DNA of 64,000 nucleotides from Flammeovirga sp. EKP202. GTDB lineage: Bacteria; Bacteroidota; Bacteroidia; Cytophagales; Flammeovirgaceae. Location of the stretch: the NCBI RefSeq assembly GCF_014534745.1, contig NZ_JACVVP010000034.1, positions 18,146 to 82,145 of the forward strand. The letters are read 5' to 3'. Below the pieces are notes generated by a model that saw only the letters and a list, made by a program, of their open reading frames with translations, made no database searches and was not told where the DNA came from. The number at the start of each line of letters is the position of its first letter. The stretch's first letter is position 1. Position numbers and translations under genes: made by a program. Of this stretch, positions 7,858-17,244 are shown one piece after another.

Positions 7858-10674
7858 TTATTGGACTATAAATTTCAAACTTCTTGCTTGATTGTTGTAA
7901 GAGAGTTTTAAAATATAAGTGCCATGACCAAGTGAAGGATGCTGAACAGGATAGTTGTAATTACCCAATTCTAGTTTTTCTATTGATTTATTGTAAACTA
8001 TTTGTCCTTTCACATTGATAATCTCTATATCGAGCGAAGTATTGATTTCATTATTGATTTTTAATGTCACTTTCTCACCTGAGGTCATAGGTGATTTTAG
8101 TATGGAAACATCAATCATAGACGGGATATCAATAATAGAAGTCACAGTGTCAGCATTACCATCTCCACTGTTATTATCACCATCTCCATCACCGCCACCG
8201 TTGCCATCTCCATCGCCGCTTCCATTACCGTCACCATCTCCATTTGATAAATCATGAGTCCATGCACCTCTACCATGTGTTCCAGCAATCACTTGATCAT
8301 CATAAATTTTAAGATCCCACACCGAAACTGCAGGGAAATTACCCGCCAAACGATTCCAGCTTCCACCTCCATCGGTAGTTTCAAATAGACCAATTTCAGT
8401 AGCAGCCCATAGTTTATTAGCATCCCCAGGGAATTCTAACACATCAAAAACAGCAACATCAGGGAATCCTGTATCACTTGTTCTAGTGTTTGAAGCTACC
8501 TCAAAACCTGTAATGTCGGTCCAAGTTTCACCAAAATCTGTTGTTTTGATAATTTTGGTCGATGCTAAATAAGAGAACGTGACATAAGCCGTTGCAGAGT
8601 CGTTAGGACTTGTCGCTAAACCTGAAATATAGCCAGGGTTTTGATTGATGAAATCGAAATTTGAAGTAGCGTTAAAAGACCTGCCTCCATCTTTGGACAC
8701 GTAAATACGGTTGTCGTCATTCATTGCACCGCCTGCCCAGATTACAATAGGTGATTTTTCAGAGACTTCAACGTCTAAGAAACTAGTTACATTCCAGTTT
8801 TCAGTTATATTAACTCCTGTCCAACTTTGGCCAAAGTCAGGAGATTTCCAAATACCATTAAAGCCAACCGTATAAAGTGTGTCAGGAGCATTAGGGTGAT
8901 TACCAAGCATAGTAATAAATGGAGCGTTTTCGTCACCTGTATCTGAAAGTCCTCTAGAGGCAACATCAATGTTTGTAAAAGTTGTTCCACCATCTACTGA
9001 TACCTCGAAATTATTATTGTAATAAGAACCAATCAGAATATCAGGATCTTTTTTATACACTAAACTCGCAAATCCATCCCCACCGATCACAGCATGATAT
9101 GCTGTAGAGGCTGTAGAAGCTTCATTTTTTGGAGATACCCAAGAACCGTTATCCTGCGTTCCGAAAAAATATCTATTTTCATTAGGGAATTTATCAATGG
9201 CATAAATTTGAGTAGTATTGACACCGTTGCCAATTTTTGTCCATGACCCCTCTCCTTCACCAGGGGAAGATACATCTTGAGTATGATAGATTCCCCCATC
9301 GTTAGTGACTATAATGGAAAAAGTTTCAGCGTTTTCATCAATAGAACCTAAAGTGAGAAAATGCTGGTCAGGGTGGAAGGTGTTAGCATCGTTAGGACCA
9401 TCACCATTGTATTGTCCATAGGCATCTGTTAATTCGATAAAAGCACCATTATTTTGGTCATTAACAGTTACTTTGCATAAATCTACTCCTCCAATGTAAA
9501 CCACATTTTCATCAAACGGATGTGCTAAAACGGTATGATCATACCAACCTTGTCCTCCTAAAAAATTGTAACTTTGATTGTCTAAAGTGACAAAATTCCA
9601 TGTGTCTCCCTTGTCTCTAGAAATGTACAAATTGCCATCTTGACTACTATCTCCTTGTCCGGCAATAGAAGCAAAAATTACATTCGGGTCTTTTGGAGAG
9701 ACTGCCAACTCCACTCTTCCGTCTTGAATAACATCAGTTGCCGATAATGTGGTCCAATTGTCTCCGCCATCTGTTGACTTAATAAATTCAGTCTGATTGA
9801 CAGTAGCATACATTGTATCAAAATTACCTGGTTCAAATACAAGTGACTCCACAAAATAGCTGGCATTGTAAACCAAACTCCAATTGTCACCCCCATCTGT
9901 AGTTTTATAGATACCATAAAAACTGCTACTTATATTGTCTCTTGTTGATGCAGCAATTAATACTGTATTGGCATCATTAGGGTCAACGATGAGTTTGTAT
10001 ATTGTTTCATATTGCAGTTTACCTTCTAAAGCGGGTAAAAATGCCCAAGTTGCTCCTCCGTCAGTAGATTTTAATACACCATTTCCTACAATTGATCCAA
10101 AACCCGAAAAACCTTCACCAGTACCTGCGTACCATATTTGTGCATTTGAAGGGGCTACAGCCATGCATGAAATAGCAATACTTGAGGACGTAACACCTGA
10201 TATATCAGTCCATGAAGCGCCTTTGTCAGTCGTTTTCCAAATACCACCACCAACAGCACCCAAAAGAATAGTATTGCCAGAGGCGTCATTAGGATCTACG
10301 ACTGCTGCACGGGTTCTTCCTGGGGAGTTAGAAGGTCCTCTTTCTATCCAAGTATAAGAGGTTGTATTGTTTTTACGGAGGTTACTTTTTTGGATCGCTT
10401 TTTTTAATTCCTTTACCTTATAACCTGAAGTGTAGTTTTCTCCAGACGTTCTATACTTCATTTTATTGAGTATTTCCAGGTATTTCTTGGGTTGATTTGA
10501 CTTTTTATACCCGTTCTTTCTCTTCCATTTTTTTAAAGCGTGTTCATAAGCAATGACATCTTCCGAAGTATGTGTTTTGGGTAAAACAGGCTTTTGGGAA
10601 GTATTGAAAGAGAAATAAATGATAGGGCAGAACAATGCCATTAGAAAAGTAGCAAAGAGTAGCTTTTTAGTCAT
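7858..10674 (-). CDS. T9SS-exported BNR/sortilin-type repeat protein
   Basis: This large secreted protein (about 938 residues) starts with a signal peptide, MTKKLLFATFLMALFCPIIYF. I chose this ATG (10672-10674) because the longer open frame (up to 10803) would overlap the upstream lipoprotein gene by more than 100 nt and lacks a signal sequence. The body contains many BNR/Asp-box-like units such as TTDGGATW, STDGGDNWT, SRDKGDTW and TTDGGGSWNRL, predicting one or two beta-propellers of the sortilin/VPS10 or exo-sialidase type. A Gly-Asp-Asn-rich linker leads to a C-terminal beta-sandwich (MIDVSILKSP... YILKLSYNNQARSLKFIVQ) typical of type IX secretion sorting domains. It is probably co-transcribed with the lipoprotein 19 nt upstream. 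The ligand or substrate is unknown. Confidence 0.88.
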   Translation of the reverse strand: MTKKLLFATFLMALFCPIIYFSFNTSQKPVLPKTHTSEDVIAYEHALKKWKRKNGYKKSNQPKKYLEILNKMKYRTSGENYTSGYKVKELKKAIQKSNLRKNNTTSYTWIERGPSNSPGRTRAAVVDPNDASGNTILLGAVGGGIWKTTDKGASWTDISGVTSSSIAISCMAVAPSNAQIWYAGTGEGFSGFGSIVGNGVLKSTDGGATWAFLPALEGKLQYETIYKLIVDPNDANTVLIAASTRDNISSSFYGIYKTTDGGDNWSLVYNASYFVESLVFEPGNFDTMYATVNQTEFIKSTDGGDNWTTLSATDVIQDGRVELAVSPKDPNVIFASIAGQGDSSQDGNLYISRDKGDTWNFVTLDNQSYNFLGGQGWYDHTVLAHPFDENVVYIGGVDLCKVTVNDQNNGAFIELTDAYGQYNGDGPNDANTFHPDQHFLTLGSIDENAETFSIIVTNDGGIYHTQDVSSPGEGEGSWTKIGNGVNTTQIYAIDKFPNENRYFFGTQDNGSWVSPKNEASTASTAYHAVIGGDGFASLVYKKDPDILIGSYYNNNFEVSVDGGTTFTNIDVASRGLSDTGDENAPFITMLGNHPNAPDTLYTVGFNGIWKSPDFGQSWTGVNITENWNVTSFLDVEVSEKSPIVIWAGGAMNDDNRIYVSKDGGRSFNATSNFDFINQNPGYISGLATSPNDSATAYVTFSYLASTKIIKTTDFGETWTDITGFEVASNTRTSDTGFPDVAVFDVLEFPGDANKLWAATEIGLFETTDGGGSWNRLAGNFPAVSVWDLKIYDDQVIAGTHGRGAWTHDLSNGDGDGNGSGDGDGNGGGDGDGDNNSGDGNADTVTSIIDIPSMIDVSILKSPMTSGEKVTLKINNEINTSLDIEIINVKGQIVYNKSIEKLELGNYNYPVQHPSLGHGTYILKLSYNNQARSLKFIVQ
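8160..8247 (-). repeat. Coding Gly-Asp/Asn repeat linker
   Basis: Short repeated units based on GGT/GGC-GAT-GGA codons encode a run of about 30 Gly, Asp, Asn and Ser residues (motifs GDGDGNGSGDGDGNGGG). It joins the propeller to the T9SS sorting domain. It is markedly richer in G/C than its surroundings and may be prone to slippage. Asp-rich DxDxN spacing could bind Ca2+. Confidence 0.8.
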
Positions 10675-10693
10675 AATGTTTTGTTTTTGATGA

Positions 10694-11095
10694 TTATAAT
10701 TTTGTCGACTGACCAGTAGTGACGTCAATGGAATAAAGGAGAACATTTGATTCACCTTTTTTAGCAATACCCATTTTTTGTGAAGTTTTGATGTGCTTTT
10801 CATCTAACCAAGAGACTTTGCCATCAATCAGCACTTTTAAGGGGTAAATAATATTTTCTTTAGGGTCCAATACCACAAAACTTAATTTCTGCTTAATAGT
10901 ATTATCCGATTTTGAGAAGCATAAATAATAAGTATTTTTTTCATTCGGAATGACCTCAATATTTTCACTTTTTAGAACACTTTGTGCTTTTGATATCATT
11001 TTTTTATTGATTTCGGACGAGTCTGTTTTTGGAGACTGACAGCCCATTGATAAGAGCATTAAAAAAGATAAAAAAATAGATGTTGTTAACTGCAT
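10694..11095 (-). CDS. Hypothetical lipoprotein
   Basis: The 133-residue product has a type II signal peptide with lipobox LSMGC (Cys19), so it is a lipoprotein. The mature part has alternating strands (NTYYLCFSKS, KLSFVVLD, PLKVLIDGKVSWLDE) and no recognisable domain. It lies immediately upstream of the T9SS BNR-repeat gene with a 19-nt gap, so the pair probably forms an operon and may work together at the cell surface. A shared 20-nt motif (11162-11181) lies upstream. Confidence 0.7.
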   Translation of the reverse strand: MQLTTSIFLSFLMLLSMGCQSPKTDSSEINKKMISKAQSVLKSENIEVIPNEKNTYYLCFSKSDNTIKQKLSFVVLDPKENIIYPLKVLIDGKVSWLDEKHIKTSQKMGIAKKGESNVLLYSIDVTTGQSTKL

Positions 11096-11590
11096 AATAG
11101 TAAAGAAAATCTTCTTGATGATTAAACTAAGCTTAAAGATAAGTGATGTCTAATAATAGCATAAGTACTAAGCTAAAAATAGATCATATTTAGTGTTTTT
11201 TGAAGGAAGTAATCGCAAAACAATAAATTGAATTAGTATTAAATAATTTTGTCTTGGTACTTCATAATCATTATAAAGTTAAAGATTTGTCAAATCTAAC
11301 CATCAATAATAGGGGTACTTAGCTTTTATTCAATTTTATGTGAGCATGAAAATAGTTGTCATTTTTCATAGTACGCTCATTAAAAGTAGAGTGCACCTCG
11401 CTGAGTATCTAAATAGTAGGTTAAATATGATAATAAATATTCATATTAAAAATGAAATAACGTGCATTTTACGCTTTACTGAAATAATTTTTTCCTCTGA
11501 TTTTAGTCATTTTTTTAGAAGAATTATAGGTCTATGTTGCGGGTGCAATTTTTAAAATTCACAAAATTCTTAAAAACGTAGTTTATTAAT
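11096..11590. other. Divergent promoter region, lipoprotein / pgk
   Basis: This 495-bp gap lies between divergent genes. It contains the 20-nt motif shared with the region upstream of the 24906 gene, and an exact TAnnTTTG box (TAATTTTG, 11244-11251) reading toward pgk but with no well-spaced TTG before it. A 71-codon frame starting with GTG at 11340 has no coding character. The pgk promoter is presumably close to TATGTTGC at about 11533-11540. Confidence 0.5.
11162..11181 (-). promoter_or_regulatory. 20-nt motif shared with 24933-24952
   Basis: TAAGTACTAAGCTAAAAATA occurs identically at 24933-24952. Both copies lie upstream of a minus-strand gene in the same orientation. On the coding strand the motif contains TAGCTTAG, a degenerate TAnnTTTG box. 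It may be a promoter or regulator site. Confidence 0.4.
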
Positions 11591-12778
11591 ATGAAAACTA
11601 TCGATTCTTATAATTTCGCAGGTAAGAAAGCGGTTGTACGTGTAGATTTGAACGTACCTTTAAACCCAGATTTTTCAGTTCGTGACTTTACTCGTATCAA
11701 TGCAGTAATTGCTACAGTTAAGAAAATCGTTGCTGACGGTGGTTCTGCTATCTTGATGTCTCACATGGGTCGTCCAAAAGATGGTTTTGAGGATAAGTTC
11801 TCATTAAAGCACGTAGTTGCTCCATTATCTGAAAAATTAGGTCTTGAAGTTAAATTCGGTGGTGATCCAATCGGTGCTGAAGCAGACGAGATGGCTGCTA
11901 ACTTACAGCCAGGTGAAGTAATGTTATTGGATAACTTACGTTTCTACAAAGAAGAGAAAAAAGGTGACGAAGAGTTTGCTAAGAAATTAGCTTCTCGTGG
12001 TGATGTTTGGGTAATGGACGCATTCGGTACTGCTCACAGAGCTCACGCTTCTACTGCAGTTATCGCTAAGTTCGTAGACGAAAAAGTTTCTGGTTATGTA
12101 ATGGGTCGTGAAGTTGAAAACGCGAAGAAAATTACAGAAAACCCTCAACGTCCTTTCACTGCTATCATGGGTGGTGCTAAGGTTTCTGATAAAATCTTAT
12201 TAATCGAGCGTATCATGGAAGTAGCTGATAACATCATCATCGGTGGTGGTATGGCTTATACTTTCTTCAAAGCACAAGGTGGTACAATCGGTAACTCATT
12301 ATGTGAAGAAGATAAATTAGATTTAGCTTTAGAATTAATCGAAAAAGCAAAAGCAAAAGGAGTAAACTTGGTATTACCAGTAGATTCAGTTTGTGGTGAT
12401 AAATTCGGTGAAGATGCAGCTGTTGCTTCTTACGATTCTAACGCTATCGCTGACGGTTACATGGGTCTTGATATCGGACCTAAAGCAGCTGAAGAATTCT
12501 CTAAAATTATCAAAGAATCAAAATCTATCCTTTGGAACGGACCAATGGGTGTTTCTGAGTGGGAAAACTTTGCTAACGGTACTACTACTGTTGCAACTGC
12601 AGTGGCTGAAGCTACTGAAGCTGGTGCATTCTCATTAATCGGTGGTGGTGACTCTGCTGCTGCTGTAAACACTTTAGGTTTTGGTGACAGAGTATCATAC
12701 ATCTCTACAGGTGGTGGTGCAATGTTGGAATTAATGGAAGGTAAAGTTCTTCCAGGTATTGCAGCATTAGAAGACTAG
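11591..12778 (+). CDS. pgk: Phosphoglycerate kinase
   Basis: Pgk makes ATP from 1,3-bisphosphoglycerate and ADP in glycolysis, and runs in reverse in gluconeogenesis. The 395-residue protein carries RVDLNVPLN near the N-terminus, [42 protein letters not shown], the nucleotide-binding region [30 protein letters not shown] and the C-terminal GGGDSAAAV and [13 protein letters not shown]. Codon use is strongly biased (GGT, GCT, TTA), as expected for a highly expressed gene. It is monocistronic, with a terminator just downstream. Confidence 0.98.
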   Translation: MKTIDSYNFAGKKAVVRVDLNVPLNPDFSVRDFTRINAVIATVKKIVADGGSAILMSHMGRPKDGFEDKFSLKHVVAPLSEKLGLEVKFGGDPIGAEADEMAANLQPGEVMLLDNLRFYKEEKKGDEEFAKKLASRGDVWVMDAFGTAHRAHASTAVIAKFVDEKVSGYVMGREVENAKKITENPQRPFTAIMGGAKVSDKILLIERIMEVADNIIIGGGMAYTFFKAQGGTIGNSLCEEDKLDLALELIEKAKAKGVNLVLPVDSVCGDKFGEDAAVASYDSNAIADGYMGLDIGPKAAEEFSKIIKESKSILWNGPMGVSEWENFANGTTTVATAVAEATEAGAFSLIGGGDSAAAVNTLGFGDRVSYISTGGGAMLELMEGKVLPGIAALED

Positions 12779-12801
12779 TATATCACAACCAAGTATATTT
12801 C

Positions 12802-12859
12802 CTTAGATATTATATCTAAGACAAGCGATACCTTTTCAATAGGGTATCGCTTTGTTTTT
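12802..12859 (+). terminator. Terminator of pgk, with an extra hairpin
   Basis: A 10-bp stem (12823-12832 with 12843-12852) is followed by a T-rich tract. Just upstream is a second hairpin, CTTAGATA/TATCTAAG (12802-12809 with 12813-12820). The convergent GNAT gene ends at 12858, so the region may work in both directions. Confidence 0.8.
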
Positions 12860-13373
12860 ATAAAGTAATTTTTACTGCTGATAGTACTGCTACTTCAAGA
12901 CGTTGGCTATGATGCACTCTGCATCCATTTTTGAGATAAAATTCTAAAGGAGATAAGTATTTTTCTCCATTATTTTTAAAATAGCGATTGTGATCAATAA
13001 CCCATCCATTGAGTGAACCGAATTGTTTTTTACCCAACTTCAATAATGTACTTCCTATCTTTTTTCCCTTATGTTTTTCATCTATAATAGTAGCAAACCA
13101 ACGCTCTTCTTCTCGTTCAAATTTGAGAAACCAACCAACAATCAAGTTTCCATAAGTTTTTACTAAGATAAATTCCTTATTCAAAACACCATTTAAATAG
13201 CGATCAAAAGCGTCAATTGACTTATAAGATAGTTGCATTGGGTACTCATTATTCCAAATCGCCATTAATCTACTTTTCTCTAAAGGGTTGAGTTCACTCG
13301 TAATTTCATATTGATACTCATCGGATTGTAATAAAAGGTCCATAACTTTGGTTGTTTTATTATTTGCGTTCAT
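12858..13373 (-). CDS. GNAT family N-acetyltransferase-like protein
   Basis: The 171-residue protein has the GNAT acetyl-CoA motif: a strand RWFATIIDEKH followed by GKKIGSTLLKLGKK, matching the R/Q-x-x-G-x-G/A loop. The preceding segment (NLIVGWFLKFERE) and the C-terminal FYLKNGCRV (beta-alpha-beta) also fit. Such enzymes acetylate small molecules or protein N-termini; the substrate is unknown. It is a single gene convergent with pgk. Confidence 0.75.
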   Translation of the reverse strand: MNANNKTTKVMDLLLQSDEYQYEITSELNPLEKSRLMAIWNNEYPMQLSYKSIDAFDRYLNGVLNKEFILVKTYGNLIVGWFLKFEREEERWFATIIDEKHKGKKIGSTLLKLGKKQFGSLNGWVIDHNRYFKNNGEKYLSPLEFYLKNGCRVHHSQRLEVAVLSAVKITL

Positions 13374-13572
13374 TCATTGAAGGTAAAACTAATTAATTAA
13401 TAAGGAAATCAGGTTATGACAATTGAATAAATATGTTTGACATTAAACTTATGTTAAATAAATCTATCTTTTGAAACAGGATGAAATAAAGTACGTCTTA
13501 TAAATATTCAGGCAAATTAGAATGACGTTGATTTTGTTTGAGTTGCAATACCTAATTAAAAGTGAAAAATAA

Positions 13573-14142
13573 ATGAAGACGATTTGTAAACCGTATCAAA
13601 ATCCCATTACACCAAAAAAATGGATGACTGCACTTACAGGAGTGTCTTATTTATTAATAAGTACGATCCTTTATTTTCGTCCATTTTCAGATGTCTATGC
13701 CATGACGATGTCATTTGGTATTATACTTTTACCATCTGCGTTTCTTGATATTTATTTTTCATCAGATAATAAGGCTCAAATTTTTAGTTGGGGCTTTTTA
13801 TTATTGAATGCTGTTGCAGACCTTATGATGAGTATCGTTTTTATTGCACATTCTTACTTGGATCATTCCATTTTACTTTATTTTGGAAGCTTCTGGATAT
13901 TAGGAAAAGGGATGGTTACTTTAAACTTCTCCTCACTCATTAAAAAAGAAAGAATTATAAAATACTTTTATGTAGTAACGAGTTTAACGACTATAGTTTT
14001 ATCCATGCTGTTGGTAATCAATGTCCTGTTTTCTGAGATTCAGATTGATAAAATATTGACATTGGCCATGTTGCTTTGCGCGATAAACAAATTCATATCC
14101 GTATTTTTCATCAACAAGGAACATTATAAAATTTATTCTTAA
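13573..14142 (+). CDS. Integral membrane protein, possibly HdeD/DUF308-like
   Basis: The 189-residue product is mostly hydrophobic, with about six segments: residues 19-35, 44-60, 70-90, 97-113, 130-150 and 158-176. A basic N-terminus (KPYQNPITPKKW) precedes the first helix. The helix pattern resembles HdeD/DUF308 small membrane proteins, but no diagnostic motif is present. It stands alone, with a terminator shared with the small gene that follows on the opposite strand. Confidence 0.65.
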   Translation: MKTICKPYQNPITPKKWMTALTGVSYLLISTILYFRPFSDVYAMTMSFGIILLPSAFLDIYFSSDNKAQIFSWGFLLLNAVADLMMSIVFIAHSYLDHSILLYFGSFWILGKGMVTLNFSSLIKKERIIKYFYVVTSLTTIVLSMLLVINVLFSEIQIDKILTLAMLLCAINKFISVFFINKEHYKIYS

Positions 14143-14179
14143 AGACCTTATGACAACTTCCTTGGTAACTATAAAAATA

Positions 14180-14219
14180 AAAAGAGCTTAGATTAAAAAA
14201 ATAACCTAAGCTCTTTTAT
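14180..14219. terminator. Bidirectional intrinsic terminator
   Basis: A 12-bp perfect stem (14180-14191 with 14206-14217) has an A-rich left flank and a T-rich right flank. It serves the membrane-protein gene on plus and the 45-codon gene on minus. Confidence 0.85.
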
Positions 14220-14266
14220 TTATACAGAAGTAGTATAATCAGAGATAAACTCTTTATGATCACCTA

Positions 14267-14404
14267 CTATTTACTGATTACCTTCTGAGTAATTGATGCC
14301 AATAATTCTCTGTTTACATCTTTATTGAAGTGCTCTAAGTTTCTGATAGCATCATCAAACTTAGTAGCGTAGGTTTTTTCAAAATTGTACTTAATTTTTT
14401 TCAT
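14267..14404 (-). CDS. Small conserved-looking hypothetical protein (45 aa)
   Basis: A 45-codon ATG frame encodes a charged helical peptide starting MKKIKYNFEKTYATKFDDA and ending QKVISK. The codon choice resembles that of neighbouring genes (AAA, GAT, TTA, AGA). A purine-rich leader (ttaaaaagaa) precedes the ATG, a near-consensus -7 box TATATATG lies about 20 nt upstream, and a 7-bp inverted repeat sits just beyond it. A terminator follows the stop. These surrounding signals are the main evidence that it is a real gene. I know no family for it; a DNA-binding or toxin/antitoxin role cannot be argued from sequence alone. Confidence 0.6.
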   Translation of the reverse strand: MKKIKYNFEKTYATKFDDAIRNLEHFNKDVNRELLASITQKVISK

Positions 14405-14715
14405 TTCTTTTTAAGTTATCAGCACATATATAAACTACGTTCATAAATTAACGTAGAATTAGGTATTGTGGACAACGATTTATAGTGAATAAATATTAAA
14501 ATTGTGAAATTTTACATATCGTTAAAGTGTAATCAATATTTATATAATATTGTAACGAAAAAAGAAAAAACAGGATTGAATAAGGGTAAAAGTCGAAGAA
14601 TATCCATATTAAATTCAATAATTTTATTTTTATTGGATAAAAGTTATTTACTTGAAATCAACATAATGATAAGTTTCCTTATAAGGAAAACTCTTCCTGC
14701 TAATATTTAATCGTA
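14405..14715. other. Divergent intergenic region before the response regulator
   Basis: This 311-bp region holds the promoter of the 45-aa gene at its left end and presumably the promoter of the response regulator at its right end. A 68-codon frame at 14504-14710 has no coding character and is not called. Confidence 0.5.
14435..14456 (-). promoter_or_regulatory. Inverted repeat, candidate operator of the 45-aa gene
   Basis: CTACGTT (14435-14441) and AACGTAG (14450-14456) form a 7-bp perfect inverted repeat with an 8-nt spacer. It lies directly upstream of a TATATATG box of the small minus-strand gene, where a repressor or activator would bind. Confidence 0.4.
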
Positions 14716-15327
14716 ATGACACCAAAAATACTAATACTTGATGATCATATGCTTTTTTGTCAAGGGATAGAAAGGATACTCTTAGAGCAATTCAATTCTG
14801 AAATTAACATCATCAACAACCCTGAAGATGTTGCACTCGACGAGGTTTTGAATTTTGATATTGTATTGGTAGATATGGACATGCCTAGCCAAAAAGGGTA
14901 TGAATTTGTAAGTAGTGTAAAAGCCACCGGAAATACTACCACAAAGTTTTTAATCGTATCTATGCATAATAAACCTTCCTTGGTAAAAAAGTCAATAGAA
15001 TCAGGCGTTAATGGGTATATCTTAAAAGATGATCCTTTGGAGGTATTCACATTGGCTATTACTGAAATATTAGAAGGCAAAGAGTATTATTCAGAAAGAG
15101 TTAGGGAATCGATGAAATACCTTACTCTTGAAACTATAGTATTATCACCAAGAGAAGAGCAAATCATTAAGTATATTGCTAAAGGTTTAAACGCAAATGA
15201 TATTGCAGAAATGCTATATATTAGTGTTGAAACTGTAAAGACTCATAACAGAAATATTAAATCCAAACTTAAAATTGAGAATAGAGCTCAGTTAATCAAG
15301 TATGCTTATAAAAATCTCTTGACTTAG
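14716..15327 (+). CDS. LuxR/NarL-type response regulator
   Basis: The 203-residue protein has an N-terminal receiver domain (1-120) with acidic pair Asp9-Asp10, phospho-acceptor Asp53 (VLVDMDMP) and the lysine of NGYILKDD. The C-terminal LuxR helix-turn-helix (about 137-200) includes LSPREEQIIKYIAKGL, NDIAEMLYISVETVKTH and SKLKIENRAQLI. It should bind DNA when phosphorylated by the HisKA_3 kinase encoded 66 nt downstream on the same strand. Targets are unknown. The start gives a complete receiver domain. Confidence 0.95.
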   Translation: MTPKILILDDHMLFCQGIERILLEQFNSEINIINNPEDVALDEVLNFDIVLVDMDMPSQKGYEFVSSVKATGNTTTKFLIVSMHNKPSLVKKSIESGVNGYILKDDPLEVFTLAITEILEGKEYYSERVRESMKYLTLETIVLSPREEQIIKYIAKGLNANDIAEMLYISVETVKTHNRNIKSKLKIENRAQLIKYAYKNLLT

Positions 15328-15393
15328 GGAAAGAGATAGACAAGTTGATGATTACGCTCTAGATGCTTTTTTAAATTGCTCATTTTTGATTGA

Positions 15394-17238
15394 ATGAAAA
15401 TTAAGCTCATACTGTTACTATCATTTTCACTGCTAAAAATCGCAACTCTCACTCATGCACAGGTTAACGTAGAAAAGTTAGATGAGAAATTTAACTTGAC
15501 TCCATATACCCAAAAGTATGGTGAAGATCAGCCCACTTTTATTGATAACCGTCCTATTTTCCAAAATCATTGGCAAAAACCCGATCGTTTAGGTCTCTCT
15601 AAGGGACCTACAGATAAAGGAAGTTGGTATAGATTGATTTTGTCGAGTAAAACGGAACTTCAAAAGGTGTTGTATTTTAATTATACCCTTATTCCTCAGT
15701 TAGAATTTTGGGTTTTGTCCTCTAATGGCGAAGCGGCACACTATCATGGAGGGACAAGTACCCTTGATCGTACACAGCATTTAGGAGTGTCGGACAAGGG
15801 GTATAGTTATGTAATGGATTTTGATGAAGGTGAGGAAAAGATCATTTATTTTAGAATGGAAGGTCAAGGTTGGCCGATACATTCTGAGGTGTTCTTATTT
15901 GATGTTACCACCTTTTTGGAAAGTAATCAAAATGAATTTTACATCATTAGTTTTTTGAGGGCAGTTGTCATTACATTGCTTTCAATTGGCTTCTTTATTG
16001 GAATATTATCTCGTCAACGTGTATTCATATTTTATGCCTTAACTTTTTCAGCAGGTATTCTTTTTGCGGAGTGTGAAATTGGCTTATTTGTAGATGCATT
16101 TAAAGACAAATACCATGAGGCGAATTACATTTTACGCCATTTATTAAATGTGGCTTATATTTTCGCACTCATTTATTTTTACAACTACTTTACACCAGAA
16201 AAACGTTTTTTCAAACAGTTTTTGAGATGGTTTAATCCATTAATTGCGATCTATACAGTCATTTCCTTTACCTCTTTAGTAGCAAGCGAAAACCCAGTGA
16301 TTGTGTATGTCAATTTCATTTCTGTTGTCATTTTATCTTGGGTAAGTTTCTTTGGTAGCTCGGTGATTTTATACAAAAAGAGGAATCACTCCATATTGTC
16401 AAAATACCTTTTCCTGGTTCAAATGAGCCGTTTGGTCATCATTGCTATTTTTGTGACTTTGCCACATATGGGAGTGATACAAAGGGCTTCCTATACAGAT
16501 TATATCTATTATATATTTATAGTATATGAATCTATTGTTTACTTCTATCTCCTTCTGAAGCGTTCTATTACGATCTATAATGAGAAAATTGAGTTGAAGA
16601 AAACTATGCTTGAAAAACATAAACTGTATTCAAAAGCAGTACTGGAAGGACAGGAAAAGGAAAGAAACCGAATAGGAAGGGAGTTACACGATTCAATTGG
16701 AGGAAACTTGGCATTATTCAATAAGTCTGATGCCAATATGAGTAAGGAAACGAAAAGCATACTGACAGATACAATGGATGCCATCCGAAACCTAAGTCAT
16801 GAATTAATTTCACCTAGTTTTCATCATATCTCCTTTAAAGAGTCGGTGATTGATTTAGTATCAAAATACAACTCTAGTAAACAAAAAGTAATTGTACAAT
16901 TTCATGAATGGCCAGAAATTACAGATAAGGAAATTCAACATCACTGCTTTAGAATAACACAAGAGTTGATTCATAATGCGGAGAAACACAGTAAATCCAG
17001 TATGGTATTTATACAGTTTTTTGGAAGTGAAAACAAAAGAGGTAATATCTATTATGAGGACAATGGAGTAGGGTTTGATGTAAATGCTGTAAAAAGCGGT
17101 ATTGGGCTTAGAAATATTGATTTTAGGTCAGCTTCGATTGGAGCGAAGCTGACCATTGAATCTTCTATGAAAGGAACAATTGTGAAAATTGAAGATATTG
17201 TTTTAGAGAAGGGTAAGGTGAAAAAAACGACAACTTAA
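15394..17238 (+). CDS. 7TMR-DISM sensor histidine kinase (HisKA_3)
   Basis: This 614-residue membrane kinase is the likely partner of the response regulator upstream. After a signal peptide (residues 1-22, ending THAQ) comes a periplasmic 7TMR-DISMED2-like beta domain (about 30-185), then seven membrane helices (about 190-395), a coiled linker, and the dimerisation box with His432 in RNRIGRELHDSIGG. The ATP-binding domain has the N-box ELIHNAEKHS and G-boxes DNGVGFD and GIGLRNI. DISM extracellular domains often sense carbohydrates or other small ligands, but the ligand here is unknown. The stop is only 6 nt from the convergent helicase gene, with no clear terminator. Confidence 0.93.
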   Translation: MKIKLILLLSFSLLKIATLTHAQVNVEKLDEKFNLTPYTQKYGEDQPTFIDNRPIFQNHWQKPDRLGLSKGPTDKGSWYRLILSSKTELQKVLYFNYTLIPQLEFWVLSSNGEAAHYHGGTSTLDRTQHLGVSDKGYSYVMDFDEGEEKIIYFRMEGQGWPIHSEVFLFDVTTFLESNQNEFYIISFLRAVVITLLSIGFFIGILSRQRVFIFYALTFSAGILFAECEIGLFVDAFKDKYHEANYILRHLLNVAYIFALIYFYNYFTPEKRFFKQFLRWFNPLIAIYTVISFTSLVASENPVIVYVNFISVVILSWVSFFGSSVILYKKRNHSILSKYLFLVQMSRLVIIAIFVTLPHMGVIQRASYTDYIYYIFIVYESIVYFYLLLKRSITIYNEKIELKKTMLEKHKLYSKAVLEGQEKERNRIGRELHDSIGGNLALFNKSDANMSKETKSILTDTMDAIRNLSHELISPSFHHISFKESVIDLVSKYNSSKQKVIVQFHEWPEITDKEIQHHCFRITQELIHNAEKHSKSSMVFIQFFGSENKRGNIYYEDNGVGFDVNAVKSGIGLRNIDFRSASIGAKLTIESSMKGTIVKIEDIVLEKGKVKKTTT

Positions 17239-17244
17239 TTGTAG

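Noticed and set aside
8015..8257. Plus-strand frame rich in Ser and Pro opposite the T9SS gene
   Set aside because: It is the antisense reading of the Gly-Asp repeat linker.
9935..10357. 140-codon plus-strand frame opposite the BNR-repeat gene
   Set aside because: Lies wholly inside a well-supported gene and shows no domain.
10675..10803. N-terminal extension of the T9SS protein to position 10803
   Set aside because: It would overlap the lipoprotein gene and put a non-signal sequence ahead of a clear signal peptide at 10674.
11340..11555. 71-codon GTG frame upstream of pgk
   Set aside because: No recognisable domain, A/T-driven composition and an unusual Cys/Phe-rich end; it reads as an open stretch of promoter DNA.
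14504..14710. 68-codon frame just before the response regulator
   Set aside because: Low-complexity hydrophobic and Lys/Asn-rich product without family signs; probably A/T-rich leader sequence.
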